Below, in pieces: positions 44,284 to 52,349 of a stretch of 64,000 nt of DNA. Numbering within the stretch: position 1 is the stretch's first letter; every line of letters starts with the position of its first letter. The translations under genes and the position numbers were made by a program. The stretch is from NCBI GenBank assembly GCA_958426775.1, contig CATZZP010000014.1:1-64000 (forward strand). The letters are read 5' to 3'. The stretch comes from an uncultured Bacillota bacterium (GTDB taxonomy: Bacteria > Bacillota > Clostridia > Lachnospirales > CAG-274). The notes under the pieces were generated by a model, which ran no database searches, was not told the DNA's origin, and saw nothing but the letters and a program-made list of their open reading frames with translations.

Positions 44284-47200
44284 ATGAAGAACGTGTTTTC
44301 AAGGCTTATAAGCTCTGCTCTTGCAGTATCAATGCTTTCCTCAAGTCTTGTAATTACAACACCTGTTTCGGTTTCAGCCGCACCAAGCTTCACTAACGTA
44401 GGCGGTTGGAATGAAACACTTTATGCAAATATTTCGGGCGTAAGTGATTCTCAGGTAACAGGAGTTTCCTACAGCGGTCCAAGCACCGGTTCTCTTTCGG
44501 GTGATGACTTTACCTACCTTGTAAGAGATGAAAACGGCGGAGTGCGTATTGATATTCCGGGTCTTAAGGCAGGTACATACTCGCTTACGGTAAATACAAG
44601 TTCAGGTGACGTTACTCAAAGCAATATTACAGTGCCTGCACAGGATCGTTCAGGCTATGCACACTTTAATAATACAGAGGGTGTAGGTGCTTATAATGAT
44701 GACGGTACACTTAAATCAAATGCAACGGTTCTTTACGTAACAAACAGCAATAAGGACAGCGTATCGGTTACCGCAGGCGGTGTAACGGTTACAGGTATCG
44801 GACATATCCTTAACTCAGCAGGTAAGGATAACGGTACAGGTACTACAAGCAAGGGCGGTGTACCTAACAATAACCAGGGTATTATCGGTAAGCTTGCGGA
44901 AGAGGGCAGACCTCTTGTTGTAAGAATTATCGGTTCTGTTCAGGACCCTGACGGTACCACTGCTTTCGACTCAATTGATTACGGCGGCTCCGTTGGTGAT
45001 AACGGTGCAATGGTAAGAATTCAGTCAGGTAAGGATATTACCATTGAAGGTATCGGTCATGACGCAGAGATTAACGGCTGGGGTATCCACTTTATTGCAG
45101 ATACTGCAGGCTATGCAGATGGCTTTGGCAAGAACTTTGAAGTAAGAAACATTGCCTTTAAAAACGTACCTGAGGACTGTGTAGGTATGGAGGGTCAGCA
45201 GGAAGGCTCAACTCTTACGGTTCCTGTTGAAAGATGCTGGATTCACAACTGTGCATTCTACGCACCAACAATTTCTAACCCTGCTGAGTCCGATAAGGAC
45301 GGCGGTGACGGTGCATGTGACTTCAAGCGTGGTCAGTACTTTACAAACAGTTACTGTTACTATGAAGGTTACCACAAGACAAATCTTGTAGGTTCATCAG
45401 ACAGCAGCTTACAGTACCACCTTACATATCATCACAACTATTGGAAGAACTGTGAGGCCAGAGGTCCTCTTGCCCGTCAGGCTAACATCCATATGTACAA
45501 TAACGTATATGAGGGTCAGACCTCTTACGCTATGAATACAAGAGCAAATGCATATATCTTTGCAGAATACAACTTATTCTATATGTGTAAGAACCCTGCA
45601 AGAGTTGATGCAGGTGCAATTAAGAGCTATAACAACTCTTTCTCAGGCTGTATTGAGGAAAACGGTTCAACAATTGTAACAAATAAGAGTCAGACAGTAT
45701 CTTCAGGCAACTTATATGAAAACTTTGACACAAACAGCTCCTTAAGCTACATTCCAAGCAATGATTATGAGCTTCAGGAGGATGTAAGTGAGGCTAAGAG
45801 GGTAGTAAGTGCTTATGCAGGTCCTATGAAGGAAACTGTTGTTACTCCTGATGAGGTAAGCACCTCATTAATAGCAAGTGACAGACAGCCTACTGCATCA
45901 GTAAATCTTCCTTACTCACAAAACCTTAACAGCACTTACTTAACAAACAAGAGTGAAGTTAAGGACAACATTATTTTTAACGTTTACAAGCTTGCTGCCG
46001 ATTCTATCAGCGTAGGCAGCAGTACAGCAGGTCAGGATATTGTATTTAACGTAAACACAGCTGTTAATATTACAATGACAGACGGCGGTGCAACATATCC
46101 TGTTGTACTTATGAGTGCTGACGGTGTTGAATACCTTACAGGCTCAGGTACGGTAACTAATGTACCTGCAGGTACATATATGATTCAATCAAGCGGCTTC
46201 CAGCCTGCAAGCAGCAGCTCACCGGCTAAGTTTAAAGAGGCAAAGATTAGCTATCTCAGCATTGAGGCTTATGATCCTACAGCTCCTACTGTTACAGAGC
46301 CTACAACTCAGGCTACAACAGCAACTGTAGAACCTCCAAGCGAAACCACCACAGCTTCACAGGGCGGCGATGAAGAAACAGAAACCACAACCTCAGCTCC
46401 ATATAGCGGTGACGGTCTCATCTGGGAGCTTACAAACGGTACAAATACACTTAACGCAACTTATGACGGTAACTTCTGGAACAGTGCGGAAACAGTAACC
46501 TACGATGGTACTGCATATAATGTAGCACTTAAAATGGAAAGTGACACAAGCATAACCTTTAATGCACCGGGAGCAGGTAATCTTACAATGGTTTGCTATG
46601 CAGGCAGTACAGGACGTAAGATTAATGTAAACGGTACAAGCTACGATGTAAGCACGGGCGGTGTTACTGTTCCTATTACTTCTGCAGGCACGGTAAGTAT
46701 TACAAAGGATACAACAAATACCTACCTTTATGCACTTATTTTTGAGTCTGACAGCGTTTCTACAGAAACAAGCACAGAAGCAACTACTCAGGCTACTACA
46801 GAAGCAACCACTGCAACAACTACAGAAGCAACTACTGTAACAACCACTCAGGCTACAACCGAAGCAGCAACCGAGGCTACAACAACAGCCCCTGTAAGCG
46901 GTGTAAGAGTAGCTGTAGGTGACGTATCAGGTACAGTGGGCAGTACAGTTACGGTACCTGTTACAGTAACAGGCGGTATTATAGGCAGCTACGAGGCACT
47001 TGTAACCTACGACACAAGCAAGCTTACCTATACAGGTGCAACCGTAGGTAACAACGACAGCGGAATTGTATTTGAGGCATTTGAAACAAGCACAGGCAAT
47101 ATTGAGCTTGCGGCAACAAATGCAAACGGCGTTGAAACAAGCGTATTATTCTACCTTACATTTACTGTAAGAGAAACAGGCACAGCAAATGTAAATATCA

Positions 47201-49890
47201 GCTTTAACGAAATCAGCAGCAGTGATGACACTGATATTGATGTAACTACAGATAACGGTACAGTTACGGTAACTAACCCATCAGAGGCTACAAAGCTGGG
47301 CGATGTAGACCTTGACGGCGATGTTGACAATAATGATGCGGCTATTGTTTTAAGACATATTTCAAATATTGTTGCAATTACAGACGCTACAGCTCTTGCA
47401 AATGCGGATTGTGACGGCAAGACAGGCATTGATATGCTTGATGTAATATGGATACTTAACAACACGGCAAGCGGTGAAGTAACAGGTACATTCTATGACT
47501 TTGAGGATAGTCCTGCTGTTACTAAGGATGCAGCTGTAGGCTTAAGATACACAGCTACAGTAAACGAAGGCACAGCAACGGGAACAGGCATTTCCGTATA
47601 CGCTACTGACTACAACGGCAGTAAGCAGGTATATGTAAGTGATACCTCAGATACGGAAACAGCACACTTCTATGTACCTACAGGTGCACATGCAACAGGA
47701 ACAGTTACCTTTACTGCAGATGTTACACCTACAGTAGCAGGTAATAAGTGGACGCTTATGTCACTTGTAGATGCAACAGGTGCTGAGGTTGTTGGTGTAA
47801 GAACAGATTCAACAGGTGTATACGGTATCAGATTTGGCAGCGGTGACCCTGTAGCTGTTACATCAACAGCGATTGCCGCTAACACAGCTAACACAATTAA
47901 GGTTACTGTAAACTTTGATACTAAGGAGGTTACACTTAACGTAGACGGTTCTGCTGTAACAGCAACAGCTACATCACTTAATACAATCTCTGATATTAAG
48001 TTTATGACAGCAACAGCTGCAAGAAGTATGTATGTTGATAACGCAGGTGTGGACGGCGGTGCTGCTGTTGAAACCTCAACAGAGGCTACAACAAAGGAGA
48101 CAACAGAGTCAACTACTAAAGCTACCACCACCACAACAACCACAACAACTACAACCACCACAACAACAACTACAACAACTACTGAAGCTACAACAGAGGC
48201 AACAACTCAGGCTCAGGCTGTAGCTTACACACATAACTTTGATAACGGCACAAGCAGTAGCTACTATTCAATTACAGGTAACCTTTCAACATCAAAGGGT
48301 TCTGTAACTTATAACGGTACTACAATTAACCAGTGCTTAAAGATGGAAAGCTCTACAAACATCACCTTTAATGCAGCTAACAGCGGTACACTTGTACTTG
48401 TATTCGGTGGCTCAACATCAGCTGCAGGTAAGTCTGTAAAGGTAGACGGTACAGCTCGTACAATAGGTAGCGACGGTATATTAAGCATTGACTTAGCGGC
48501 AGGTAGCCATACAATTACTAAGGGCGATGCAATCTTCCTGTTCTACATGAGCTTTGGTACAACAGGTAGCGGTAGCGTTGAAACTTCAACAGAGGCTACC
48601 ACAAAGGCTACAGAGGTTACTACAAGCGGTTCAGAAGCAACTACTAAGGAAGATACAGAAACAACAACCATTGACCTTTCAGGTGCAACTAACATCTCTG
48701 CAGGTGATGCCAGCGGTCTTGAAACTGCATTAAAGAATGCAACAGCAGGCGATGTAATCAACCTTGAGGCAGGTAACTACACAATGAGTTCAAGCGGTGT
48801 AACACTCAGCAAGGCAGGTTCTTCTTCCAATCCTATAACAATTACCTGTTCGGACGGTTACGCAACTCTTGACTTTGATAGTACATCAAAAGGAAAGCGT
48901 GGTATCAGCATAAGCGGCAGCTACTATGATCTTTCAAACCTTATTGTTAAGAATGCCGGAGATAACGGTATCTACATAACAGGTGACAATATTGATGTAA
49001 CAAACTGTATTTTACAGGCTAATTATGACTCAGGTATGCAGATTTCAGACGGTGCAAGCAATGTTTATATTAAGAACTGTACCTCATTTGATAACCAGTG
49101 GGCAGAAAATGCCGATGGCTTCGCAGCTAAGCTGGGTGCAGGCGAAAATGTTGTATTTGACGGCTGTATAGCATACTGTAATGCAGATGACGGTTGGGAT
49201 CTTTACAGTAAGTCAGGCGATCAGCTTTGTAAGTATCCTATTACACTTATTAACTGTGTAGCATTTAAGAACGGTACATTTACAGACGGTTCATCTACAA
49301 GTGCAGGCGACAGAAACGGCTTTAAGCTGGGCGGCAGCGGCTTAACAGGTCAGGGTGCTCATGTTGTTAAGAACTGTATCGCATTTGAAAACGGTACCTG
49401 CGGTTTCACAGATAACAATAACCCTAACCTTGCAACACTTGAAAACTGTACAGGTTATAAGAATGCACAGTTAGATGTTAAGAAGCATAACTTCTCTATT
49501 TACAGAGCTACAGAGGACGTTAAGGTTACAAATTGTCTTTCATACATATTAAATGAAGACCCTAACGGTGGTATGGACCGTTTCAGCGGTACATCAAGCG
49601 GTACAGCATACAATGCTAACGCAACTGTTACAAACAGTGTATTAGGTTATGCTAATAACTATTATAAGATTACAAACAGTAACATTACATCAAATGAAGC
49701 AATCCAGACAAACGGTACACAGGTAACAGTTTCAGACAGCGATTTCGTGTCACTTACAGCTCCTTATACCGACCTTCAGAGGGTACATGAGCAGATGAGA
49801 AATGCTGACGGTACTGTTAAGCTTAACGGCTTCTTACAGCCAAAGGCAGGTTCTGTAATTGAGGGCATGGGTGCTCAGTTTGACAGCTGA
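44284..49890 (+). CDS. Bifunctional pectate lyase, PL1 plus PL9, with cohesin-like domain and internal dockerin
   Basis: 1868 residues, the largest protein here. Order: signal peptide (1-33), FN3-like domain, PL1 (about 120-530; RxPxxR intact as R393 to R398), beta module (about 540-675), beta module (about 711-824), Thr linker, cohesin-like domain (about 873-1000), type I dockerin (1005-1066, internal), LamG-like domain (about 1068-1260), poly-Thr tract, beta module (about 1315-1425) nearly identical to one in the previous lyase, linker, and PL9 (about 1466-1868). PL9 hallmarks are ENADGF, NADDGWDLYSK and NGFKLGG with catalytic-type Lys1681. PL1/PL9 pairs with intervening binding modules are known in Ruminococcus flavefaciens. 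AAGGAGG sets the start. Confidence 0.92.
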   Translation: MKNVFSRLISSALAVSMLSSSLVITTPVSVSAAPSFTNVGGWNETLYANISGVSDSQVTGVSYSGPSTGSLSGDDFTYLVRDENGGVRIDIPGLKAGTYSLTVNTSSGDVTQSNITVPAQDRSGYAHFNNTEGVGAYNDDGTLKSNATVLYVTNSNKDSVSVTAGGVTVTGIGHILNSAGKDNGTGTTSKGGVPNNNQGIIGKLAEEGRPLVVRIIGSVQDPDGTTAFDSIDYGGSVGDNGAMVRIQSGKDITIEGIGHDAEINGWGIHFIADTAGYADGFGKNFEVRNIAFKNVPEDCVGMEGQQEGSTLTVPVERCWIHNCAFYAPTISNPAESDKDGGDGACDFKRGQYFTNSYCYYEGYHKTNLVGSSDSSLQYHLTYHHNYWKNCEARGPLARQANIHMYNNVYEGQTSYAMNTRANAYIFAEYNLFYMCKNPARVDAGAIKSYNNSFSGCIEENGSTIVTNKSQTVSSGNLYENFDTNSSLSYIPSNDYELQEDVSEAKRVVSAYAGPMKETVVTPDEVSTSLIASDRQPTASVNLPYSQNLNSTYLTNKSEVKDNIIFNVYKLAADSISVGSSTAGQDIVFNVNTAVNITMTDGGATYPVVLMSADGVEYLTGSGTVTNVPAGTYMIQSSGFQPASSSSPAKFKEAKISYLSIEAYDPTAPTVTEPTTQATTATVEPPSETTTASQGGDEETETTTSAPYSGDGLIWELTNGTNTLNATYDGNFWNSAETVTYDGTAYNVALKMESDTSITFNAPGAGNLTMVCYAGSTGRKINVNGTSYDVSTGGVTVPITSAGTVSITKDTTNTYLYALIFESDSVSTETSTEATTQATTEATTATTTEATTVTTTQATTEAATEATTTAPVSGVRVAVGDVSGTVGSTVTVPVTVTGGIIGSYEALVTYDTSKLTYTGATVGNNDSGIVFEAFETSTGNIELAATNANGVETSVLFYLTFTVRETGTANVNISFNEISSSDDTDIDVTTDNGTVTVTNPSEATKLGDVDLDGDVDNNDAAIVLRHISNIVAITDATALANADCDGKTGIDMLDVIWILNNTASGEVTGTFYDFEDSPAVTKDAAVGLRYTATVNEGTATGTGISVYATDYNGSKQVYVSDTSDTETAHFYVPTGAHATGTVTFTADVTPTVAGNKWTLMSLVDATGAEVVGVRTDSTGVYGIRFGSGDPVAVTSTAIAANTANTIKVTVNFDTKEVTLNVDGSAVTATATSLNTISDIKFMTATAARSMYVDNAGVDGGAAVETSTEATTKETTESTTKATTTTTTTTTTTTTTTTTTTTEATTEATTQAQAVAYTHNFDNGTSSSYYSITGNLSTSKGSVTYNGTTINQCLKMESSTNITFNAANSGTLVLVFGGSTSAAGKSVKVDGTARTIGSDGILSIDLAAGSHTITKGDAIFLFYMSFGTTGSGSVETSTEATTKATEVTTSGSEATTKEDTETTTIDLSGATNISAGDASGLETALKNATAGDVINLEAGNYTMSSSGVTLSKAGSSSNPITITCSDGYATLDFDSTSKGKRGISISGSYYDLSNLIVKNAGDNGIYITGDNIDVTNCILQANYDSGMQISDGASNVYIKNCTSFDNQWAENADGFAAKLGAGENVVFDGCIAYCNADDGWDLYSKSGDQLCKYPITLINCVAFKNGTFTDGSSTSAGDRNGFKLGGSGLTGQGAHVVKNCIAFENGTCGFTDNNNPNLATLENCTGYKNAQLDVKKHNFSIYRATEDVKVTNCLSYILNEDPNGGMDRFSGTSSGTAYNANATVTNSVLGYANNYYKITNSNITSNEAIQTNGTQVTVSDSDFVSLTAPYTDLQRVHEQMRNADGTVKLNGFLQPKAGSVIEGMGAQFDS
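48121..48183 (+). repeat. ACN triplet-rich tract coding a Thr linker
   Basis: Nearly pure ACA/ACC/ACT codons, about 20 consecutive Thr. Similar to the tract at 43493, so the two sites could recombine. Confidence 0.8.
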
Positions 49891-49899
49891 TTAATTAAG

Positions 49900-49921
49900 G
49901 GTGCGGATTAACCTCCGCACC
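49900..49921 (+). terminator. Hairpin after the PL1/PL9 gene
   Basis: GGTGCGGA (49900-49907) pairs with TCCGCACC (49914-49921). No T run follows, so its strength as a terminator is uncertain. Confidence 0.5.
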
Positions 49922-49944
49922 TGATGAAAAATGTTATAAGGGTA

Positions 49945-49973
49945 TTGAATTTGCCTTCGGTTAGTGATATAAT
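49945..49973 (+). promoter_or_regulatory. Promoter of the cohesin-dockerin operon
   Basis: TTGAAT (49945-49950), a 17-base spacer and TATAAT (49968-49973), 39 bases before the start codon. Confidence 0.75.
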
Positions 49974-50012
49974 ATTTAAGAAGGTAAATAAAAAAAATAA
50001 GGAGGAAAATTT

Positions 50013-50768
50013 ATGAAAGTAAACAAGGCTTTAGGCTTTGCCGTAGCCTTTGCTTTATCAGCAACGCTTATGTGTGCATCTGCCTATGCAGCTACATATT
50101 CGGCAGGTGTTGTTGCAGGCGATGCAGGTACAGCTGTAAGCGTACCCGTTGTGGTTACTCCCGATAGCGGAGAAACTGAGCAGGTAAACGGTTACGTTAT
50201 GACTTTAACCTACGACCCAACACAGGCTACACCTGTAGTTGCGGGTACTGATCTGACAGGCGGAAGCTGCTATGCAGCAGCCGGCACAGGCTTTACAGAC
50301 GGTATACTTGTTTCTGACAAGATTTCTACATCAACAAATTCAGAAACTCTTGTTGTAGCTTGGGCAGGGGCTGAACCTGTAAGCATAATAGAGGCTACTA
50401 ATATGGCAACCGTTAACTTTAATGTTGCTTCTACTGCAAGTGCAGATATTCCTGTTGCCGTTGCCGTAACTCAGCTTACAAATGACGGTGCATCTATTGC
50501 TGACAGCAGTACATATACTGTAGCAAGCGGTACTATTGATTTAGCTGATGATATTATTTATGGTGATGTAAACGGAACCGGTACGGTTGATGCAGGTGAC
50601 GCAAGTTATATTTTACAGTGCGTTGCAGAGTATATGACATTTACAGAAGAGCAGATTGTTGCGGGGGATGTAAATGGAACCGGTACAGTTGATTCAGGTG
50701 ACGCAAGTTATATTTTACAATACGTTGCAGAATATATTACATCATTCCCGGTAGAACAAGCTCAATAA
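50013..50768 (+). CDS. Small secreted cohesin-dockerin protein
   Basis: 251 residues. A signal peptide (about 1-27, cut near AYAA) is followed by a cohesin-like beta-sandwich (about 28-175: AGDAGTAVSVPVVV and MTLTYDPTQATPV). A type I dockerin (about 180-245) has two near-identical calcium repeats, GDVNGTGTVDAGDASYILQ and GDVNGTGTVDSGDASYILQ. There is no catalytic domain. It could act as an adaptor: the dockerin docks on one partner and the cohesin receives another. It has its own promoter and heads a three-gene operon. The cohesin call rests on pattern and needs a profile search. Confidence 0.82.
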   Translation: MKVNKALGFAVAFALSATLMCASAYAATYSAGVVAGDAGTAVSVPVVVTPDSGETEQVNGYVMTLTYDPTQATPVVAGTDLTGGSCYAAAGTGFTDGILVSDKISTSTNSETLVVAWAGAEPVSIIEATNMATVNFNVASTASADIPVAVAVTQLTNDGASIADSSTYTVASGTIDLADDIIYGDVNGTGTVDAGDASYILQCVAEYMTFTEEQIVAGDVNGTGTVDSGDASYILQYVAEYITSFPVEQAQ

Positions 50769-50790
50769 TATATAAAAAGGAGATTGTGAA

Positions 50791-51729
50791 ATGAAAATAA
50801 AGAAATTTATGGCTTTTACGGCAGGCGTGGTCATGAGCTTATGCTTATCTACAGCTGTATTTGCCGCAGACGGTGATAACTTTGTTGTTGGTAATCCTAT
50901 TGACTTAGCAACAGGACAAGAGGTTGAAAACCTTACAGCGGGTCAGAAAGTTGTTATACCTGTTGACTTTACAACAGATACAGGTAGTGTTACAGACTTT
51001 ACTGTTAAGATGTACTATGATACAAGTATACTTGATTATAGTATTCCTTGTTCCTCACTTACAACAACTGAGGCGGATATGCTTTTAGGCTTAGGTCTTG
51101 ATACATACCTTTTAACAGATACTGATTATGCTAATGTTTGTGCTGTTGACCCAATCGGTACTTGGAGAGGTACAAGATTTACTGCAGCCGGTATGCTTGT
51201 AACAAATGAACCAAGAGAGGGTTATGCAATTAACACTTGGGCTACTGCTGTAGCACAGACTGTTGAAAACCGCCCTGAAACATATTTCTGCTTTACTGTA
51301 GTTAGTGATGTTCCTGACACAACTTTAAATAAAGATTTATTTACACTTGATATAGCACAGTGTAGTGTTAACTCAGATATTACTATTGAGGGTACAGCAA
51401 ACAAGGCTAATGCTTGCTACGGTGCATTCAACATCAACATTGATTCATCAGTACTTCCTTACTGGATTCAGGGTCTTTATGTATCATTAAACGGTGGTGA
51501 AAAGGTAGCTGTTACAGAGTATAAGACTACAGACAATGTAAACTATACATTCCCTGTAAGAGTGACTACCAACAGCACAAGTGCTGCTACAGCTACTGTT
51601 GAGGTATTTGCCGATACTACAACTGATGAAGCCGGCACAGCCAATGTTGCTCAGGTATCTATGGGTACATTTGAAATTCAGTTAAACAGCCCAACAAGCT
51701 ACACAGATCAGGCTGTTTCAGCTCAGTAA
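50791..51729 (+). CDS. Secreted protein with cohesin-like N-terminal fold, no dockerin
   Basis: 312 residues. A signal peptide (about 1-25, cut near VFAA) is followed by a region (about 30-200) resembling cohesins in its opening: TAGQKVVIPVDF and VKMYYDTSILDYS. It is longer, with an insertion rich in aromatic residues. A second beta-rich region (about 210-305) ends near FEIQLNSP. No dockerin, membrane anchor or sorting motif is visible. It lies 22 bases after the cohesin-dockerin gene and shares its transcript. Cohesin ancestry is tentative; function unknown. Confidence 0.7.
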   Translation: MKIKKFMAFTAGVVMSLCLSTAVFAADGDNFVVGNPIDLATGQEVENLTAGQKVVIPVDFTTDTGSVTDFTVKMYYDTSILDYSIPCSSLTTTEADMLLGLGLDTYLLTDTDYANVCAVDPIGTWRGTRFTAAGMLVTNEPREGYAINTWATAVAQTVENRPETYFCFTVVSDVPDTTLNKDLFTLDIAQCSVNSDITIEGTANKANACYGAFNINIDSSVLPYWIQGLYVSLNGGEKVAVTEYKTTDNVNYTFPVRVTTNSTSAATATVEVFADTTTDEAGTANVAQVSMGTFEIQLNSPTSYTDQAVSAQ

Positions 51730-51751
51730 TTTTTTAGGAGGATTGATAATA

Positions 51752-51883
51752 ATGAAGACATATACAAAACCGGAAATAGAGATCAATGCTCTTGAGAATA
51801 CTGATGTTATTACAGCAAGCGGCGGTCTTAATGCTACTAAGTTTACTCAGACAAAGGGCTACAACGTAGTTGATAACTTCTGA
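51752..51883 (+). CDS. 43-residue peptide of unknown function
   Basis: ATG at 51752 with AGGAGG 10 bases upstream, TGA at 51881-51883. It begins MKTYTKPEIEI, has DVITASGG in the middle and ends YNVVDNF. Short proteins that start MK.Y.KP.IE and carry DVITASG or DVITTSG are, as I recall, common and uncharacterised in gut Clostridia. It has no signal peptide, no Cys and no membrane segment. It is 22 bases after the secreted protein gene and before a terminator, so it belongs to the same operon. A peptide precursor is one possibility, but no modifying enzyme is nearby. Confidence 0.75.
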   Translation: MKTYTKPEIEINALENTDVITASGGLNATKFTQTKGYNVVDNF

Positions 51884-51945
51884 TAAGAGGTTAAAGCTTA
51901 AAATAATATCTCATAAAGAGGTTACATATTAAGGGTTTATATTGA

Positions 51946-51974
51946 GGAGGTTGCTTTTGCAGCCTCCCCTTTTA
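51946..51974 (+). terminator. Terminator of the cohesin-dockerin operon
   Basis: GGAGGTTGC (51946-51954) pairs with GCAGCCTCC (51959-51967, one wobble) around TTTT, then CCCTTTT. Confidence 0.8.
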
Positions 51975-52020
51975 ATGTGCAGTTAATTAGGTGAACGGGG
52001 CTTGTAGCTAGGGTAAGCTT

Positions 52021-52080
52021 AAATCAGGGACTAAACTGATTTTACATAAAGCCCTTGGAACAAGGACAAGGGCTTTCCTT
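52021..52080. terminator. Two adjacent hairpins, probable terminators
   Basis: AAATCAG (52021-52027) pairs with CTGATTT (52036-52042). AAAGCCCTTG (52048-52057) pairs perfectly with CAAGGGCTTT (52067-52076), with T-rich flanks on the plus side. They lie between the plus operon and the small minus gene and could serve both. Confidence 0.7.
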
Positions 52081-52107
52081 TTTGCAATTAAACATAATAA
52101 ACGCTTA

Positions 52108-52248
52108 TCAATTAAGTAAAATCACAAGCCCTGCTACTGTTAATATCAACCCCAATAAAAATGTATTACAGGGTATTAATATACCTAAAATAATACCCAC
52201 TCCCATAAAAAAAAGTACTATACCTAAAGCCTTAACAAAATTACACAT
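52108..52248 (-). CDS. 46-residue membrane protein
   Basis: ATG at 52248 (minus), TGA at 52108-52110. The ribosome binding site reads GGGGGTGAT before the ATG, a long match to the 16S tail. The protein is almost wholly hydrophobic: two transmembrane segments (about 5-23 and 28-45) around a short LIPCNTF turn. No charged C-terminus. The plus-strand frame across the same bases lacks a signal of its own. Function unknown; a small stress or toxin-like membrane peptide cannot be told apart from sequence. Confidence 0.6.
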   Translation of the reverse strand: MCNFVKALGIVLFFMGVGIILGILIPCNTFLLGLILTVAGLVILLN

Positions 52249-52288
52249 AAAATCACCCCCTATATTATATACAAAATATACTAACAAC

Positions 52289-52317
52289 TTGCAATATACT
52301 TAATTTTATCGTATAAT
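52289..52317 (+). promoter_or_regulatory. Promoter of the membrane glycosyltransferase pair
   Basis: TTGCAA (52289-52294), a 17-base spacer and TATAAT (52312-52317), 32 bases before the start of the next gene. Confidence 0.75.
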
Positions 52318-52349
52318 AAATTAAATAAAGGCTTTTCGGAGGGTTAAAA

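Noticed and set aside
48032..48223. Gln-rich plus-strand frame within the 44284 gene (also 43441-43632)
   Set aside because: Frame-shifted reading of CAA/ACA repeats coding the Thr linker.
52055..52303. 82-residue plus-strand ORF
   Set aside because: No ribosome binding site, and it runs through a terminator hairpin. The minus-strand 46-residue frame over the same bases has a strong site and a coherent membrane topology.
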